From NCBI RefSeq assembly GCF_030440515.1, contig NZ_CP076543.1:3472001-3536000 (forward strand): a stretch of DNA of 64,000 nucleotides, read 5' to 3'. A program made the position numbers and the translations under genes. Every line of letters begins with the position of its first letter. The first letter of the stretch is position 1. The notes below the pieces were generated by a model that did no database searches, had not been told where the DNA came from, and saw only the letters and a program-made list of their open reading frames with translations. Below, piece after piece: positions 7,643-20,905 of the stretch. This stretch comes from Streptomyces xanthophaeus. GTDB lineage: Bacteria > Actinomycetota > Actinomycetes > Streptomycetales > Streptomycetaceae.

Positions 7643-8596
7643 ATGGACGCGATATCCGACCCCGTCCCGGATCGCCCCACCGACGACCTCGTCTACCGTC
7701 ACGTCCCCGGCACGCGCATCACCTACCGGGCCCGGCAGCGTGCCGTCGACCTGACTGCCTGGCTCCGGCTCGCCCTGCACCTGCCCGGCTTCCTTCTCGG
7801 CCTCGCGCTGGTGGGTGGCACGGCTCTCGTCGTTGAAGCCTTGATCGGCGTGCCCGCCTGGATACCGGTCGTTCTGTGGTCCGGCTCCGGTGTACTCGTC
7901 TTCCACCGGCCCACAGAAGAGCGGATCGCCAGGCATCTGCTGCGGCTTCACCGGCCGCTCCCCCACGAACTGGCCGTCCTCGCCCCCGTCTGGTCTGAGG
8001 TCACCGCACGGGCGGGCGTCGACGGCCGTCGCTACCAGTTGTGGATCGAGGACAGCGACGACATCAACGCACGCGCCGCCGCCGGGCACATCGTGGGGGT
8101 GACCCGGCACGCACTGGAGCAGCTGCCCCGTTCGCAGCTGGCAGCCGTACTCGCCCATGAGCTGGGCCATCACACCGGAGGCCATGCCTGGGCCGGGCTG
8201 CTCGGCCAGTGGTACGGGCTCCCAGCCCGAATCGCCTGGCGGGTGTTGGAGCACTTGCGGGTCCGGGCAGCCCGCGCCCTCTCCCCCATGCCCGCCCTGG
8301 TGCTCGTCGTCGCCGCCGGCTACGTCACGCACCCCACTCTGGCGGCGACCTACGGACTGCCCCTGCTGCTGTTGGCCCTCCCTTGGCTGGCAGCCGCGGT
8401 CGGCCGCCGGGCCGAACTCCGCGCCGACGCGCACGCGGCAGGCCTCGGCTTCGCCCCGATGCTGGCCGCCTTGTTGGGCCGGCTCCTCGCCGAGGAGGAG
8501 GGCGACAGCCCGCACGGGCCGCGGCTGCTCGACCGGCTCCTGTCCAGCCACCCCGACCACCGCACGCGGCTCCACCACCTGCAGCGCTACCTGTGA
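7643..8596 (+). CDS. M48-family membrane metallopeptidase
   Basis: 317 aa, 12 bp after the previous gene, with GGAGA before the ATG. It has two hydrophobic segments near the N-terminus (~42-65 and ~72-87), then the zinc-binding helix H172-E173-L-G-H176, two more hydrophobic stretches (~213-255) and the third-ligand motif E258-LRA-D262. These are the features of HtpX/Ste24-like M48 proteases, with the active site facing the cytosol. It is distinct from the housekeeping HtpX near 42 kb, sharing little beyond the motifs. It is the last gene of the operon and is followed by a terminator. A role in cleaving membrane or operon proteins on signal is inferred. Confidence 0.85.
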   Translation: MDAISDPVPDRPTDDLVYRHVPGTRITYRARQRAVDLTAWLRLALHLPGFLLGLALVGGTALVVEALIGVPAWIPVVLWSGSGVLVFHRPTEERIARHLLRLHRPLPHELAVLAPVWSEVTARAGVDGRRYQLWIEDSDDINARAAAGHIVGVTRHALEQLPRSQLAAVLAHELGHHTGGHAWAGLLGQWYGLPARIAWRVLEHLRVRAARALSPMPALVLVVAAGYVTHPTLAATYGLPLLLLALPWLAAAVGRRAELRADAHAAGLGFAPMLAALLGRLLAEEEGDSPHGPRLLDRLLSSHPDHRTRLHHLQRYL

Positions 8597-8616
8597 CGCG
8601 CCCCGGCGCTGCAACG

Positions 8617-8654
8617 CCGCAGGGCGGCCACCCTCTCGGGTGACCGCCCTGCGG
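8617..8654. terminator. Hairpin terminator between convergent M48 gene and rpoC
   Basis: Arms 8617-8630 and 8641-8654 pair over 14 bases with one mismatch (core CCGCAGGGCGG), with a 10-base loop. It lies between two convergent stops (8596 and 8673), so it probably ends transcription from both sides. Confidence 0.75.
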
Positions 8655-8672
8655 TTACTTCTCTGCTGCGAC

Positions 8673-12572
<3,900 letters not shown>

Positions 12573-12632
12573 TGTGCGTCAATCCCTCTTTCGGGGTCGA
12601 GTCTCAATCATGGTCTGAACGGTCCCGGGGAT

Positions 12633-12661
12633 GACGGGGGGCTCTTGAGCGAGCCCCCGTC
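12633..12661 (-). other. Stem-loop in the rpoB-rpoC spacer
   Basis: GACGGGGGGCTC (12633-12644) pairs with GAGCCCCCGTC (12651-12661), with one bulged G and a short loop. No U-run follows, so read-through into rpoC is expected. It may act in mRNA processing, stability or partial attenuation; the role is inferred. Confidence 0.5.
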
Positions 12662-12668
12662 AGGCCCG

Positions 12669-15600
12669 TCAGACCTCTTCGACGCTGCTCGGCTCACGCC
12701 GGGACAGGTCGATACCGAGCTCCTCCGCCGCGCGGAAGACGTCCTCGTCGGTGTCGCGCATCTCGATGGACATGCCGTCCGAGGACAGCACCTCCACGTT
12801 GAGGCAGAGCGACTGCATTTCCTTGATGAGCACCTTGAAGGACTCGGGAATGCCCGGCTCGGGGATGTTCTCGCCCTTGACGATGGCCTCGTAGACCTTC
12901 ACGCGGCCGGTGACGTCGTCGGACTTGATGGTCAGCAGCTCCTGGAGGGCGTAAGCGGCGCCATAAGCCTCGAGCGCCCACACCTCCATCTCACCGAAGC
13001 GCTGGCCACCGAACTGCGCCTTACCACCCAGCGGCTGCTGCGTGATCATCGAGTACGGACCGGTCGACCGAGCGTGGAGCTTGTCGTCGACCAGGTGGTG
13101 GAGCTTGAGGATGTACATGTACCCGATCGAGATCGGGTCCGGGAACGGCTCGCCGGAGCGGCCGTCGAACAGGCGCGCCTTACCGGACGGGAGGACCAGG
13201 CGGTCACCGTCGCGGTTCGGGATGGTGTGCTCGAAGAGGCCGGCGAGCTCATCCTCGCGGGCACCGTCGAACACGGGGGTGGCGACGTTGGTACCGGGCT
13301 CGACACGGTCGGCCCCGATGACCTTCAGACGCTCGGCCCACTCCTCGCCGAGCCCGGAGACGTCCCAGCCGCGGCTGGCGAGCCAGCCGAGGTGGATCTC
13401 CAGGACCTGTCCCGGGTTCATTCGGGACGGGACACCCAGCGGGTTCAGGATGATGTCGACCGGCGTGCCGTCCTCAAGGAAGGGCATGTCCTCGATCGGA
13501 AGGATCTTGGAGATGACACCCTTGTTGCCGTGGCGGCCGGCGAGCTTGTCACCGTCGGTGATCTTGCGCTTCTGGGCGACGTAGACGCGGACCAGCTGGT
13601 TCACGCCCGGAGGAAGCTCGTCGCCCTCCTCGCGGTCGAAGACGCGGACACCGATGACCTTGCCGATCTCACCGTGAGGGACCTTGAGCGAGGTGTCACG
13701 CACCTCGCGGGCCTTCTCACCGAAGATCGCGCGGAGCAGGCGCTCCTCCGGGGTCAGCTCGGTCTCACCCTTGGGCGTGACCTTGCCGACCAGGATGTCG
13801 CCGGCGACGACGTCCGCACCGATGCGGATGATGCCGCGCTCGTCGAGGTCGGCGAGGACCTCCTCGGAGACGTTCGGGATGTCCCGGGTGATCTCCTCGG
13901 GGCCCAGCTTGGTGTCACGGGCGTCGACCTCGTGCTCCTCGATGTGGATCGAGGAGAGGACGTCGTCCTGCACGAGGCGCTGCGACAGGATGATCGCGTC
14001 CTCGTAGTTGTGACCTTCCCAGGGCATGAACGCGACGAGCAGGTTCTTGCCGAGGGCCATTTCGCCCTCTTCGGTCGCGGGACCGTCGGCGAGGACCTGG
14101 GACTCGATGATCCGGTCACCCTCGTTGACGATGACCTTCTGGTTGACCGAGGTGCCCTGGTTCGAGCGGGAGAACTTGGCGACGCGGTACGTGGTGTACG
14201 TGCCGTCGTCGTTGGCGACGGTGATGTAGTCGGCCGAGACCTCCTGGACGACACCGTCCTTCTCCGCACGGATCGAGTCACCGGCGTCGACCGCACAGCG
14301 GTACTCCATGCCGGTGCCCACCAGCGGGGCCTCCGCCTTGATGAGCGGAACGGCCTGGCGCATCATGTTCGCGCCCATGAGGGCACGGTTGGCGTCGTCG
14401 TGCTCCAGGAAGGGGATCATCGCGGTCGCGACGGACACCATCTGGCGCGGGGAGACGTCCATGTAGTCGACGTCGTCGCCGGCGATGTAGTCGATCTCGC
14501 CGCCACGACGGCGCACCAGCACGCGGTTCTCGGTGAAGCGCATGTCCTCGGACAGGCCGGCGTTGGCCTGGGCGATGACGAAGCGGTCTTCCTCGTCGGC
14601 CGTCAGGTAGTCGACCTCGTCGGTGACGACACCGTCGATGACCTTGCGGTACGGGGTCTCGACGAAACCGAACGCGTTGACGCGACCGTAGGACGCGAGC
14701 GAGCCGATCAGACCGATGTTCGGGCCTTCAGGGGTCTCGATCGGGCACATGCGGCCGTAGTGCGACGGGTGAACGTCACGGACCTCGAAGCCGGCCCGCT
14801 CACGGGACAGACCGCCGGGGCCCAGCGCCGACAGGCGGCGCTTGTGGGTCAGGCCCGAGAGCGGGTTGTTCTGGTCCATGAACTGCGACAGCTGGCTGGT
14901 GCCGAAGAACTCCTTGATGGAGGCGACGACCGGCCGGATGTTGATCAGGGTCTGCGGCGTGATGGCCTCGACGTCCTGCGTGGTCATGCGCTCGCGGACG
15001 ACGCGCTCCATACGAGCCAGACCCGTGCGGACCTGGTTCTGGATGAGCTCGCCGACGTTGCGCAGACGACGGTTGCCGAAGTGGTCGATGTCATCGGTCT
15101 CGACCACGATCGAACGGCCGGACTCGCCGGTCGTCTCGGTCTCGCCGGCGTGCAGCTTGACCAGGTACTTGATCGTCGCGATGACGTCGTCGGTGGTGAG
15201 CACACCGGCGTCGAGCGGCTCGTCGGCGCCGAGCTTCTTGTTCACCTTGTAGCGGCCGACCTTGGCGAGGTCGTAGCGCTTCGGGTTGAAGTAGAGGTTC
15301 TCGAGCAGCGTCTGAGCAGCCTCGCGGGTCGGCGGTTCGCCCGGACGCAGCTTGCGGTAGATGTCGAGCAGCGCGTCGTCCTGACCCTGGGTGTGGTCCT
15401 TCTCCAGGGTGGCGCGCATGGACTCGTACTCGCCGAACTCCTCGAGGATCTGCTCGGTGGTCCAGCCGAGAGCCTTCAGGAGAACGGTGACGGACTGCTT
15501 GCGCTTGCGGTCGATGCGGACACCGACCATGTCGCGCTTGTCGATCTCCATCTCCAGCCAGGCACCCCGGGACGGGATGATCTTGGCGGAGAAGATGTCC

Positions 15601-16151
15601 TTGTCGGACGTCTTGTCGATGGAGGAGTCGAAGTAGACACCAGGGGAGCGGACAAGCTGCGACACGACGACACGCTCGGTGCCGTTGATGACGAAGGTGC
15701 CCTTGTTGGTCATGAGCGGGAAGTCGCCCATGAAGACCGTCTGAGACTTGATCTCTCCGGTCTCGTTGTTCGTGAACTCGGCAGTGACGAACAGCGGAGC
15801 CGCGTACGTGAAGTCGCGCTCCTTGCACTCGTCGACAGAGTTCTTCGCCGGCTCGAAACGGTGGTCGCGGAAGGTCAGCGACATCGACCCGGAGAAGTCC
15901 TCGATCGGCGAGATCTCCTCGAAGATCTCTTCCAGACCGGACTTGGTGGGGACGTCCTGTCCACTCTCAAGCGCCGACTCGACGCGAGACTTCCAGGCGG
16001 CATTGCCGAGAAGCCAGTCAAAGCTCTCGGTCTGCAGCGCCAGGAGGTTCGGAACCTCGAGGGGCTCCTTGATCTTTGCAAAGGAGATGCGCAGCGGGGC
16101 GGTGCTGGCACCGTTGTTCGTATTGGTCGAGGCGTTGCGCGAGGCGGCCAA
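12669..16151 (-). CDS. rpoB: RNA polymerase subunit beta
   Basis: 1160 aa from a TTG start at 16151, preceded by GGAAGGA. An in-frame start at 16217 would add 22 residues not found in the well-known Streptomyces protein, which begins MAASRNAS. The rifampicin pocket (about residues 420-445) is wild type: [21 protein letters not shown]. The C-terminal region that contacts beta' is complete. The gene has its own strong promoter and is preceded by a terminator after rplL, so it is partly uncoupled from rplJL. Confidence 0.97.
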   Translation of the reverse strand: MAASRNASTNTNNGASTAPLRISFAKIKEPLEVPNLLALQTESFDWLLGNAAWKSRVESALESGQDVPTKSGLEEIFEEISPIEDFSGSMSLTFRDHRFEPAKNSVDECKERDFTYAAPLFVTAEFTNNETGEIKSQTVFMGDFPLMTNKGTFVINGTERVVVSQLVRSPGVYFDSSIDKTSDKDIFSAKIIPSRGAWLEMEIDKRDMVGVRIDRKRKQSVTVLLKALGWTTEQILEEFGEYESMRATLEKDHTQGQDDALLDIYRKLRPGEPPTREAAQTLLENLYFNPKRYDLAKVGRYKVNKKLGADEPLDAGVLTTDDVIATIKYLVKLHAGETETTGESGRSIVVETDDIDHFGNRRLRNVGELIQNQVRTGLARMERVVRERMTTQDVEAITPQTLINIRPVVASIKEFFGTSQLSQFMDQNNPLSGLTHKRRLSALGPGGLSRERAGFEVRDVHPSHYGRMCPIETPEGPNIGLIGSLASYGRVNAFGFVETPYRKVIDGVVTDEVDYLTADEEDRFVIAQANAGLSEDMRFTENRVLVRRRGGEIDYIAGDDVDYMDVSPRQMVSVATAMIPFLEHDDANRALMGANMMRQAVPLIKAEAPLVGTGMEYRCAVDAGDSIRAEKDGVVQEVSADYITVANDDGTYTTYRVAKFSRSNQGTSVNQKVIVNEGDRIIESQVLADGPATEEGEMALGKNLLVAFMPWEGHNYEDAIILSQRLVQDDVLSSIHIEEHEVDARDTKLGPEEITRDIPNVSEEVLADLDERGIIRIGADVVAGDILVGKVTPKGETELTPEERLLRAIFGEKAREVRDTSLKVPHGEIGKVIGVRVFDREEGDELPPGVNQLVRVYVAQKRKITDGDKLAGRHGNKGVISKILPIEDMPFLEDGTPVDIILNPLGVPSRMNPGQVLEIHLGWLASRGWDVSGLGEEWAERLKVIGADRVEPGTNVATPVFDGAREDELAGLFEHTIPNRDGDRLVLPSGKARLFDGRSGEPFPDPISIGYMYILKLHHLVDDKLHARSTGPYSMITQQPLGGKAQFGGQRFGEMEVWALEAYGAAYALQELLTIKSDDVTGRVKVYEAIVKGENIPEPGIPESFKVLIKEMQSLCLNVEVLSSDGMSIEMRDTDEDVFRAAEELGIDLSRREPSSVEEV

Positions 16152-16330
16152 GAGGGGGTCCTTCCGAGGGCTCGGACTCACTACGCGCGTACCGGTCCCA
16201 GCAGACACAGAAGACAAGCCCCCCGAATCCGACCGAAAAGGCCAGGTCAGGTGGATCGATCAAGTGTGCTCAAGCGTGGGCATGTCCCTGGCGACGGGCA
16301 GGGGACAGCTAACAGGCAGCGCAAAGGGTC

Positions 16331-16359
16331 AGTGTAGCCACTCGGCTCACTGATGTCCA
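16331..16359 (-). promoter_or_regulatory. Predicted HrdB-type promoter of rpoBC
   Basis: On the minus strand, -35 TGGACA (16354-16359) and -10 TACACT (16331-16336) are separated by exactly 17 bp, close to the TTGACA/TAnnnT housekeeping consensus. Transcription would begin near 16324, giving a leader of about 170 nt before the TTG start. The rest of the 16152-16662 gap shows nothing else clear. Confidence 0.65.
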
Positions 16360-16662
16360 GACCAGGTTTCCGGAAACCGGCAACAGGCCTTCCCCATGTC
16401 GTTCAACCAACACTGTGTCCAACGCTGCGGCGCCCGTACTCGTACACAGAGCGCGTATCAGTACTGCCCTCTTCGTAGTCGATCCATGCCTCGGATCTCG
16501 GATCCAGGTGGTCGACCTCTCGACGGGACTGAGAATTGCGCGCCGCGTCCCGTTCGTCAAGGCCCCCTGCTCCGAGCGGATCATCTTCGGACCCTGCGTC
16601 GGAGCAACGATGATCACCCTACTCCCCAACGAGACCAGGGCAAGTCAGGCACCGCGGGTACG

Positions 16663-16699
16663 CCAAAGGGCGACCACCCTTACGGGTGATCGCCCTTGG
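16663..16699 (-). terminator. Terminator after rplL
   Basis: Arms 16663-16679 and 16684-16699 (CCAAAGGGCGACCACCC against GGGTGATCGCCCTTGG) form a long stem with one bulge and a 4-base loop, 27 bp downstream of the rplL stop. It lies before the rpoB promoter and would limit read-through from rplJL. Confidence 0.75.
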
Positions 16700-16726
16700 T
16701 TGAGGCCCTGGAGGGCCTCAGAGGTG

Positions 16727-17110
16727 TTACTTGACCTCGACAGCCGCGCCGGCAGCCTTGAGGGCCTCGGCGGCCTTGTCAGCGGCCTCCTTGGCGACCT
16801 TCTCGAGGACCGGCTTCGGAGCGCCGTCGACGAGGTCCTTGGCCTCCTTCAGACCCAGGGAGGTCAGCTCACGCACGACCTTGATGACCTGGATCTTCTT
16901 GTCGCCGGCACCGGTGAGGATGACGTCGAACTCGTCCTGCTCCTCGGCCGGGGCGCCGGCGTCGCCGGAGACACCGGCGGGGGCAACGGCGACGGCCGCG
17001 GCGGCGGTGACGTCGAACTTCTCCTCGAAGGCCTTCACGAACTCGGAGAGCTCGATGAGGGTCATCTCCTCGAACTGGGCGAGGAGGTCGTCCTGAGAGA
17101 GCTTCGCCAT
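16727..17110 (-). CDS. rplL: 50S ribosomal protein L7/L12
   Basis: 127 aa from ATG 17110 ([10 protein letters not shown]), with GGAAGGA upstream; upstream in-frame codons are not needed. The N-terminal dimerisation domain, an Ala/Gly hinge (~38-56) and the C-terminal factor-binding domain (EKTEFDVIL type, here [13 protein letters not shown]) are present. It forms the ribosomal stalk with L10 and recruits elongation factors. Second gene after rplJ. Confidence 0.97.
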   Translation of the reverse strand: MAKLSQDDLLAQFEEMTLIELSEFVKAFEEKFDVTAAAAVAVAPAGVSGDAGAPAEEQDEFDVILTGAGDKKIQVIKVVRELTSLGLKEAKDLVDGAPKPVLEKVAKEAADKAAEALKAAGAAVEVK

Positions 17111-17220
17111 GATGGGCGATCCTTCCACTAAATCGGCAGGTGCCGGATGTATATAGAGGCGGGCGTAACGGCCCGCTACGACCCGCGCACTAGGCGGCGC
17201 GGATCAGTGCGCGAGCCGAA

Positions 17221-17751
17221 TTACTCGGCACCGCCCTGCTCGGCGAGCTTGACGCGAAGCGCTTCCGCGGTGCGGACGAACTTCGACGGCAGCGCCTGGA
17301 AGAGCGAGGCAGCCTGAGACTGCTTGCCCTTGAACGCGCCGGCCAGCTTGCTGAGCAGAACCTCGCGGGACTCGAGGTCCGCAAGCTTCTTGATCTCATC
17401 GGCGGTGAGCGCCTTACCATCAAGGACACCCGCCTTGATGATGAGGTTCGGGTTCTCCTTGGCGAAGTCACGCAGGCTCTTCGCCGACTCCACCGGGTCA
17501 CCGGTGATGAAGGCGACCGCGGTCGGACCAGCGAAGTGCTCGTCCAGCGCGGTGATCCCGGCCTGGTTGGCCGCAATCTTGGTCAGCGTGTTCTTCACCA
17601 CGGCGTACTGGGCGTTCTCACCGAGGGAGCGACGCAGCGTCTTGAGCTGCGCGACGGTGAGACCCCGGTACTCGGTCAGCACGGCGGCGTTCGAGCTCTG
17701 GAACGCGTCCTTGAGCTCGGCTACCGATGCAGCCTTGTTGGGCGTCGGCAT
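17221..17751 (-). CDS. rplJ: 50S ribosomal protein L10
   Basis: 176 aa; ATG with a strong AGGAGG. N-terminal rRNA-binding domain, then an Ala/Leu-rich C-terminal helix that carries L7/L12 dimers. The gene is preceded by an L10-type leader and followed by rplL. The stalk complex is expected to repress its own translation through the leader. Confidence 0.97.
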   Translation of the reverse strand: MPTPNKAASVAELKDAFQSSNAAVLTEYRGLTVAQLKTLRRSLGENAQYAVVKNTLTKIAANQAGITALDEHFAGPTAVAFITGDPVESAKSLRDFAKENPNLIIKAGVLDGKALTADEIKKLADLESREVLLSKLAGAFKGKQSQAASLFQALPSKFVRTAEALRVKLAEQGGAE

Positions 17752-17955
17752 GGTGCGTTCGCCTCCTTCCGGGTGATGAGGACCGCTCAGAAGGGGCTAA
17801 ACAAGAAACGCCCCGGCGCAGGCGCCAGGGCGTGGCTCGACCGGAACGAATTCCGGGAACCTTCCACAGTCACCTACGCGGGTCGTCCGTATTCAACGGA
17901 TCCTTCGGCCACCGAACCCTTGCGGGCACGGCAACGACCAGCGGTCTTTGGCTTC
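17752..17955 (-). ncRNA. L10 leader (autoregulatory mRNA element)
   Basis: The ~200-nt region upstream of rplJ contains the conserved pieces of actinobacterial L10 leaders: GCCAAAGACCGC near the 5' end and CGCGUAGGUGACU about 100 nt later. In other bacteria the L10(L12)4 complex binds this structure. A GC-rich hairpin at 17807-17832 (ACGCCCUGGCGC against GCGCCGGGGCGU) is followed by UUCUUGUUU, so it may work as an attenuator. Confidence 0.7.
17807..17832 (-). terminator. Terminator-like hairpin in the rplJ leader
   Basis: A 12-bp stem with a 2-base apparent loop and one G-U pair, followed on the minus strand by UUCUUGUUU. It lies between the L10-binding region and the rplJ ribosome-binding site, which suggests transcription attenuation. 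Stem direction and spacing fit; regulation is inferred. Confidence 0.6.
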
Positions 17956-17961
17956 TGGGGA

Positions 17962-17991
17962 AGACTACGTGAAGGGGTGCAGCCGAGGCAA
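17962..17991 (-). promoter_or_regulatory. Candidate rplJ promoter
   Basis: Minus strand -35 TTGCCT (17986-17991), 18-bp spacer, -10 TAGTCT (17962-17967). It lies just upstream of the L10 leader and right after the stop of the lipoprotein gene. Confidence 0.4.
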
Positions 17992-17997
17992 ATCGCC

Positions 17998-18888
17998 TCA
18001 GGAGTCGAGGTCCAGGCCGCCCAGTCCGGCGTCCCGGAGCCTCTGGTCGGCCTCCTTCAGCTTGCGGTCGGTCTCCTTGTTCAGGTCGTCGAGGGAGACG
18101 ACCTGCTCGGCCGGCGGGGCCTGGACCGGGGCGGCCACGGCGAAGTCGGAGAACTTCGCCGTGATCTTCGTCGTGCCCTCACCGTCCGTTCTGACGGTGT
18201 CCGCGCGGACCGGGTAGCCGTCCTTGCCGATCCACAGGTCCACCTCGAAGGCGGTGATGTGCTTCACGGCCTCGTGGAGGTACCGGCGGTTCGCCTCCTC
18301 CATGACCTTGGTGGACTCGTCCGCCCTGAGCAGGTCCGCGGCGGTGAAGCTGCCCTTGTAGTGCTCGGCGTCGATGCCGTCGGCCGTCTTCTCGGTGCCG
18401 ACGTGCGTGAGCTTCTCCTGGCCCAGCAGCATCGCGAGGTACTCGGCCGGGTCGTCGTTGAGCCGGACCCCGGGCTTGCCGTCCTTGGCCAGGTCCATGC
18501 TCATCCAGGTCTTGCCGTCCCGGGGCTGGGCCAGGCCGGTGTAGGCCATGTCACCGATCATGATCGAGCGGGTGTCGGGCTTCTCGCTCTTGAGGATCAC
18601 GTCGTGGCTGGACGGGTACCAGCCCTTGGTCCCGGACTGACCGCTGGTCTTGCCGTCGGCCCCGGAGATGGACAGCTCCGCCTCGGCGAACCTGGCGGCC
18701 ACCGTCTTCAGGTAGGACGCCTTCACCGCCTCCACGGAGGAATGCGCCTTCGCCTCGGCACCCTTGCCCCCGTCGGCCTTGGCGGTGCCCGCGTCGGCCT
18801 TGTCGCCACCGCAGGCCGTGAGGCCACCCACGAGCAGTGCGGTGCCCGCCACCGCGATAACGGCCCGGGTCCGGACAGCCTTCTTCAT
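17998..18888 (-). CDS. Lipoprotein, LppX/LprG-like fold
   Basis: 296 aa with a lipoprotein signal peptide: basic start, hydrophobic core and lipobox LTAC with Cys at ~26. The mature part is Lys/Asp-rich. It contains segments typical of the LppX/LolA-like superfamily (IMIGDMAYTG, KTWMSMDL, VDLWIGKDGYPVRAD), which bind lipids or hydrophobic ligands at the cell surface. It is a paralogue of the next gene upstream (18965-19912): both share the MGL..YKG..T, DGYPV and F.D... pattern. The ligand is unknown. Confidence 0.7.
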   Translation of the reverse strand: MKKAVRTRAVIAVAGTALLVGGLTACGGDKADAGTAKADGGKGAEAKAHSSVEAVKASYLKTVAARFAEAELSISGADGKTSGQSGTKGWYPSSHDVILKSEKPDTRSIMIGDMAYTGLAQPRDGKTWMSMDLAKDGKPGVRLNDDPAEYLAMLLGQEKLTHVGTEKTADGIDAEHYKGSFTAADLLRADESTKVMEEANRRYLHEAVKHITAFEVDLWIGKDGYPVRADTVRTDGEGTTKITAKFSDFAVAAPVQAPPAEQVVSLDDLNKETDRKLKEADQRLRDAGLGGLDLDS

Positions 18889-18964
18889 CGGTTCTCCCCC
18901 ATGTGCGGATCTTTGCGTGGATCTTCGTTCCGAAGATCGGTACGACTGGCGGCGCGCGGGACGG

Positions 18965-19912
18965 TCAGGCCCCCGTGCCGCGCTCGCCCAGGTCCTTGAG
19001 CAGCGCGAAGACGTCGAAGGTCTCGCTCTCCGGCGGCGTCTCGACCGTGGCCGCGGAGCCGTAGTCGGAGTAGTGGGCGTCCATGTTCAAGGTCCCCTGC
19101 GGCGTCCGGACGCCGACCTTCATGTGGACCGGGTAGCCGTCCTTGTTCAGCCAGACGTCCATGTCGTAGCCCTTGATGCCGGCCTTCTTCGTGGCCTCGA
19201 TCAGCTGCTTGCGCTCGACCTCGGAGAGCACCTTGGCGGATTCGTCGGCCGCCATCATCTCCTCGAAGGTCAGGGTGCCCTTGTAGTGCTCGGCGTCCGC
19301 GCCCTCGACCTTCTCGGCCCCCAGGTGCTTCACGTTCGGCGAGCTGAGCAGGAGGGCGAGCTGCTTGGCCGGGTCCTGGTTCTGGTCCATGCCGCTCATG
19401 CCGCTGAGCTTCTTGAGCACCTCGGCGTCGCCGGCGGCCTGCGCCGCGGCATTGAGGTCCAGCTTCATCCAGCGCTTGCCCTCCATGCTCCCGGTCATCG
19501 GGGAGCCCTTCGGCACCTCCATGAACATGACGTTGTTCGACATGACCATGCGCATGGAGTCGGCGCCCGATCCCGGGCCGGGCGCGCCCTTCACGGTGAC
19601 GTCCATGACCTGCGGGTCCCAGCCCTGGACACCGGTCATCTCCACGGTGCCGCCGGCGCCCTGCGACGCGGGCATCGACATGGTCATGCGGAACTTGGCC
19701 GCCTTGGCCGTGGAGGTCTTCTTGTACGCCGCCTTGAGCGCCTCGGTGGTGGCACCGTCCACCACGGGCCGCTCCGGCGCCGCGGATCCCCCGACGGCGG
19801 CCTTCCCGGCGCCGTCCTTCCTGCCGCTCTCGCACGCCGTGACACCGCCGACGAGCAGTACGGCGGCCAGCGCTGCGCCGATGGCCCTCTTCCGGTACGC
19901 GGACACGTACAT
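18965..19912 (-). CDS. Lipoprotein, paralogue of the downstream gene
   Basis: 315 aa; signal peptide with lipobox VTAC. The mature domain shares with its neighbour the order W-MKLDL / HLG-E / AEHYKGTLTFEEMM / MDVWLNKDGYPVHMK / AHYSDYG, so the two arose by duplication. No membrane segment other than the signal. The start MYVSAYRKR is used; a Met or Val a few codons later is possible. It lies 76 bp upstream of the second lipoprotein and is probably cotranscribed with it. A surface lipid-binding or transfer role is inferred from the fold family. Confidence 0.68.
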   Translation of the reverse strand: MYVSAYRKRAIGAALAAVLLVGGVTACESGRKDGAGKAAVGGSAAPERPVVDGATTEALKAAYKKTSTAKAAKFRMTMSMPASQGAGGTVEMTGVQGWDPQVMDVTVKGAPGPGSGADSMRMVMSNNVMFMEVPKGSPMTGSMEGKRWMKLDLNAAAQAAGDAEVLKKLSGMSGMDQNQDPAKQLALLLSSPNVKHLGAEKVEGADAEHYKGTLTFEEMMAADESAKVLSEVERKQLIEATKKAGIKGYDMDVWLNKDGYPVHMKVGVRTPQGTLNMDAHYSDYGSAATVETPPESETFDVFALLKDLGERGTGA

Positions 19913-20021
19913 CCCCCACCCCCAGTGATCAATCGCTTGTTCGATCCGACCCTACGTTCCCGCTCTGTCGGGTCGCGCCCCATTAAGCCCCGATCAAGGG
20001 GTATGTGGCCCTGAACACGGA

Positions 20022-20064
20022 AGCGGGCCCCCCGCCACCCTGTGAAGGGGGCGAGGGGCCCGCT
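20022..20064 (-). terminator. Terminator after rplA
   Basis: AGCGGGCCCCCCGCC (20022-20036) pairs with GGCGAGGGGCCCGCT (20050-20064) with one mismatch, 25 bp past the rplA stop. It separates the ribosomal genes from the lipoprotein pair. Confidence 0.75.
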
Positions 20065-20088
20065 GAGCCACTCGATGAGCCGTCAGGC

Positions 20089-20817
20089 TCAGACAGCAGC
20101 CGGGTCTTCCTCGACGAGGAGGTTCCGGGTGCGGTTCGGGTCCAGCTGGATGCCGGGGCCCATGGTGGTGCTGAGGGCGGCCTTCTTGATGTAGCGGCCC
20201 TTCGCGGCGGACGGCTTCAGACGAAGGATCTCGTCCAGGGCCGCGCCGTAGTTCTCGACCAGCTTGTCATCGGAGAAGGAGACCTTGCCGATGATGAAGT
20301 GCAGGTTCGAGTGCTTGTCGACGCGGAACTCGATCTTGCCACCCTTGATCTCGGTGACAGCCTTCGCGACGTCCATCGTGACGGTGCCGGTCTTCGGGTT
20401 CGGCATCAGGCCACGGGGACCGAGCACGCGGCCGAGGCGGCCGACCTTGCCCATGAGGTCCGGGGTGGCCACAACGGCGTCGAACTCGTTCAGGCGGTTG
20501 CCCTTGGCGATCTCGTTGATGAGCTCGTCGTCGCCGACAATGTCGGCGCCGGCGGCTTCCGCGGCCGCAGCACGGTCACCGGTCGCGAAGACCAGGACCC
20601 GGGCGGTCTTGCCGGTGCCGTGCGGGAGGTTCACGGTGCCGCGGACCATCTGGTCGGCCTTGCGCGGGTCGACACCCAGGCGGAAGGCGACCTCGACGGT
20701 GCCGTCGAACTTGGTCGTGGAGGTCTCCTTGGCGAGACGGACGGCCTCGAGCGGGGCGTACAGCTTCTCCCGGTCGACCTTGGCGTCCGCAGCGCGGAGA
20801 GTCTTGCTGCGCTTCAC
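20089..20817 (-). CDS. rplA: 50S ribosomal protein L1
   Basis: 242 aa, GTG start, full family length. Contains the L1 signature around [12 protein letters not shown] and [19 protein letters not shown]. It binds 23S rRNA at the L1 stalk and in many bacteria represses rplKA translation. It lies 88 bp after rplK in the same transcript. Confidence 0.97.
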   Translation of the reverse strand: MKRSKTLRAADAKVDREKLYAPLEAVRLAKETSTTKFDGTVEVAFRLGVDPRKADQMVRGTVNLPHGTGKTARVLVFATGDRAAAAEAAGADIVGDDELINEIAKGNRLNEFDAVVATPDLMGKVGRLGRVLGPRGLMPNPKTGTVTMDVAKAVTEIKGGKIEFRVDKHSNLHFIIGKVSFSDDKLVENYGAALDEILRLKPSAAKGRYIKKAALSTTMGPGIQLDPNRTRNLLVEEDPAAV

Positions 20818-20905
20818 TTCTGCTCCTGTGTTTTGGCTTCAGGCATGGAGTCGTGGTGCGGACCAGCGCTTGGTCCTACCACTGATGGTGCTGGGGGTGG
20901 CTGGA

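Noticed and set aside
2518..8596. CBASS or another CD-NTase-based system
   Set aside because: The nucleotide enzyme has class III cyclase motifs, not a nucleotidyltransferase GS-DxD core; no Cap2/Cap3 or SAVED proteins are present.
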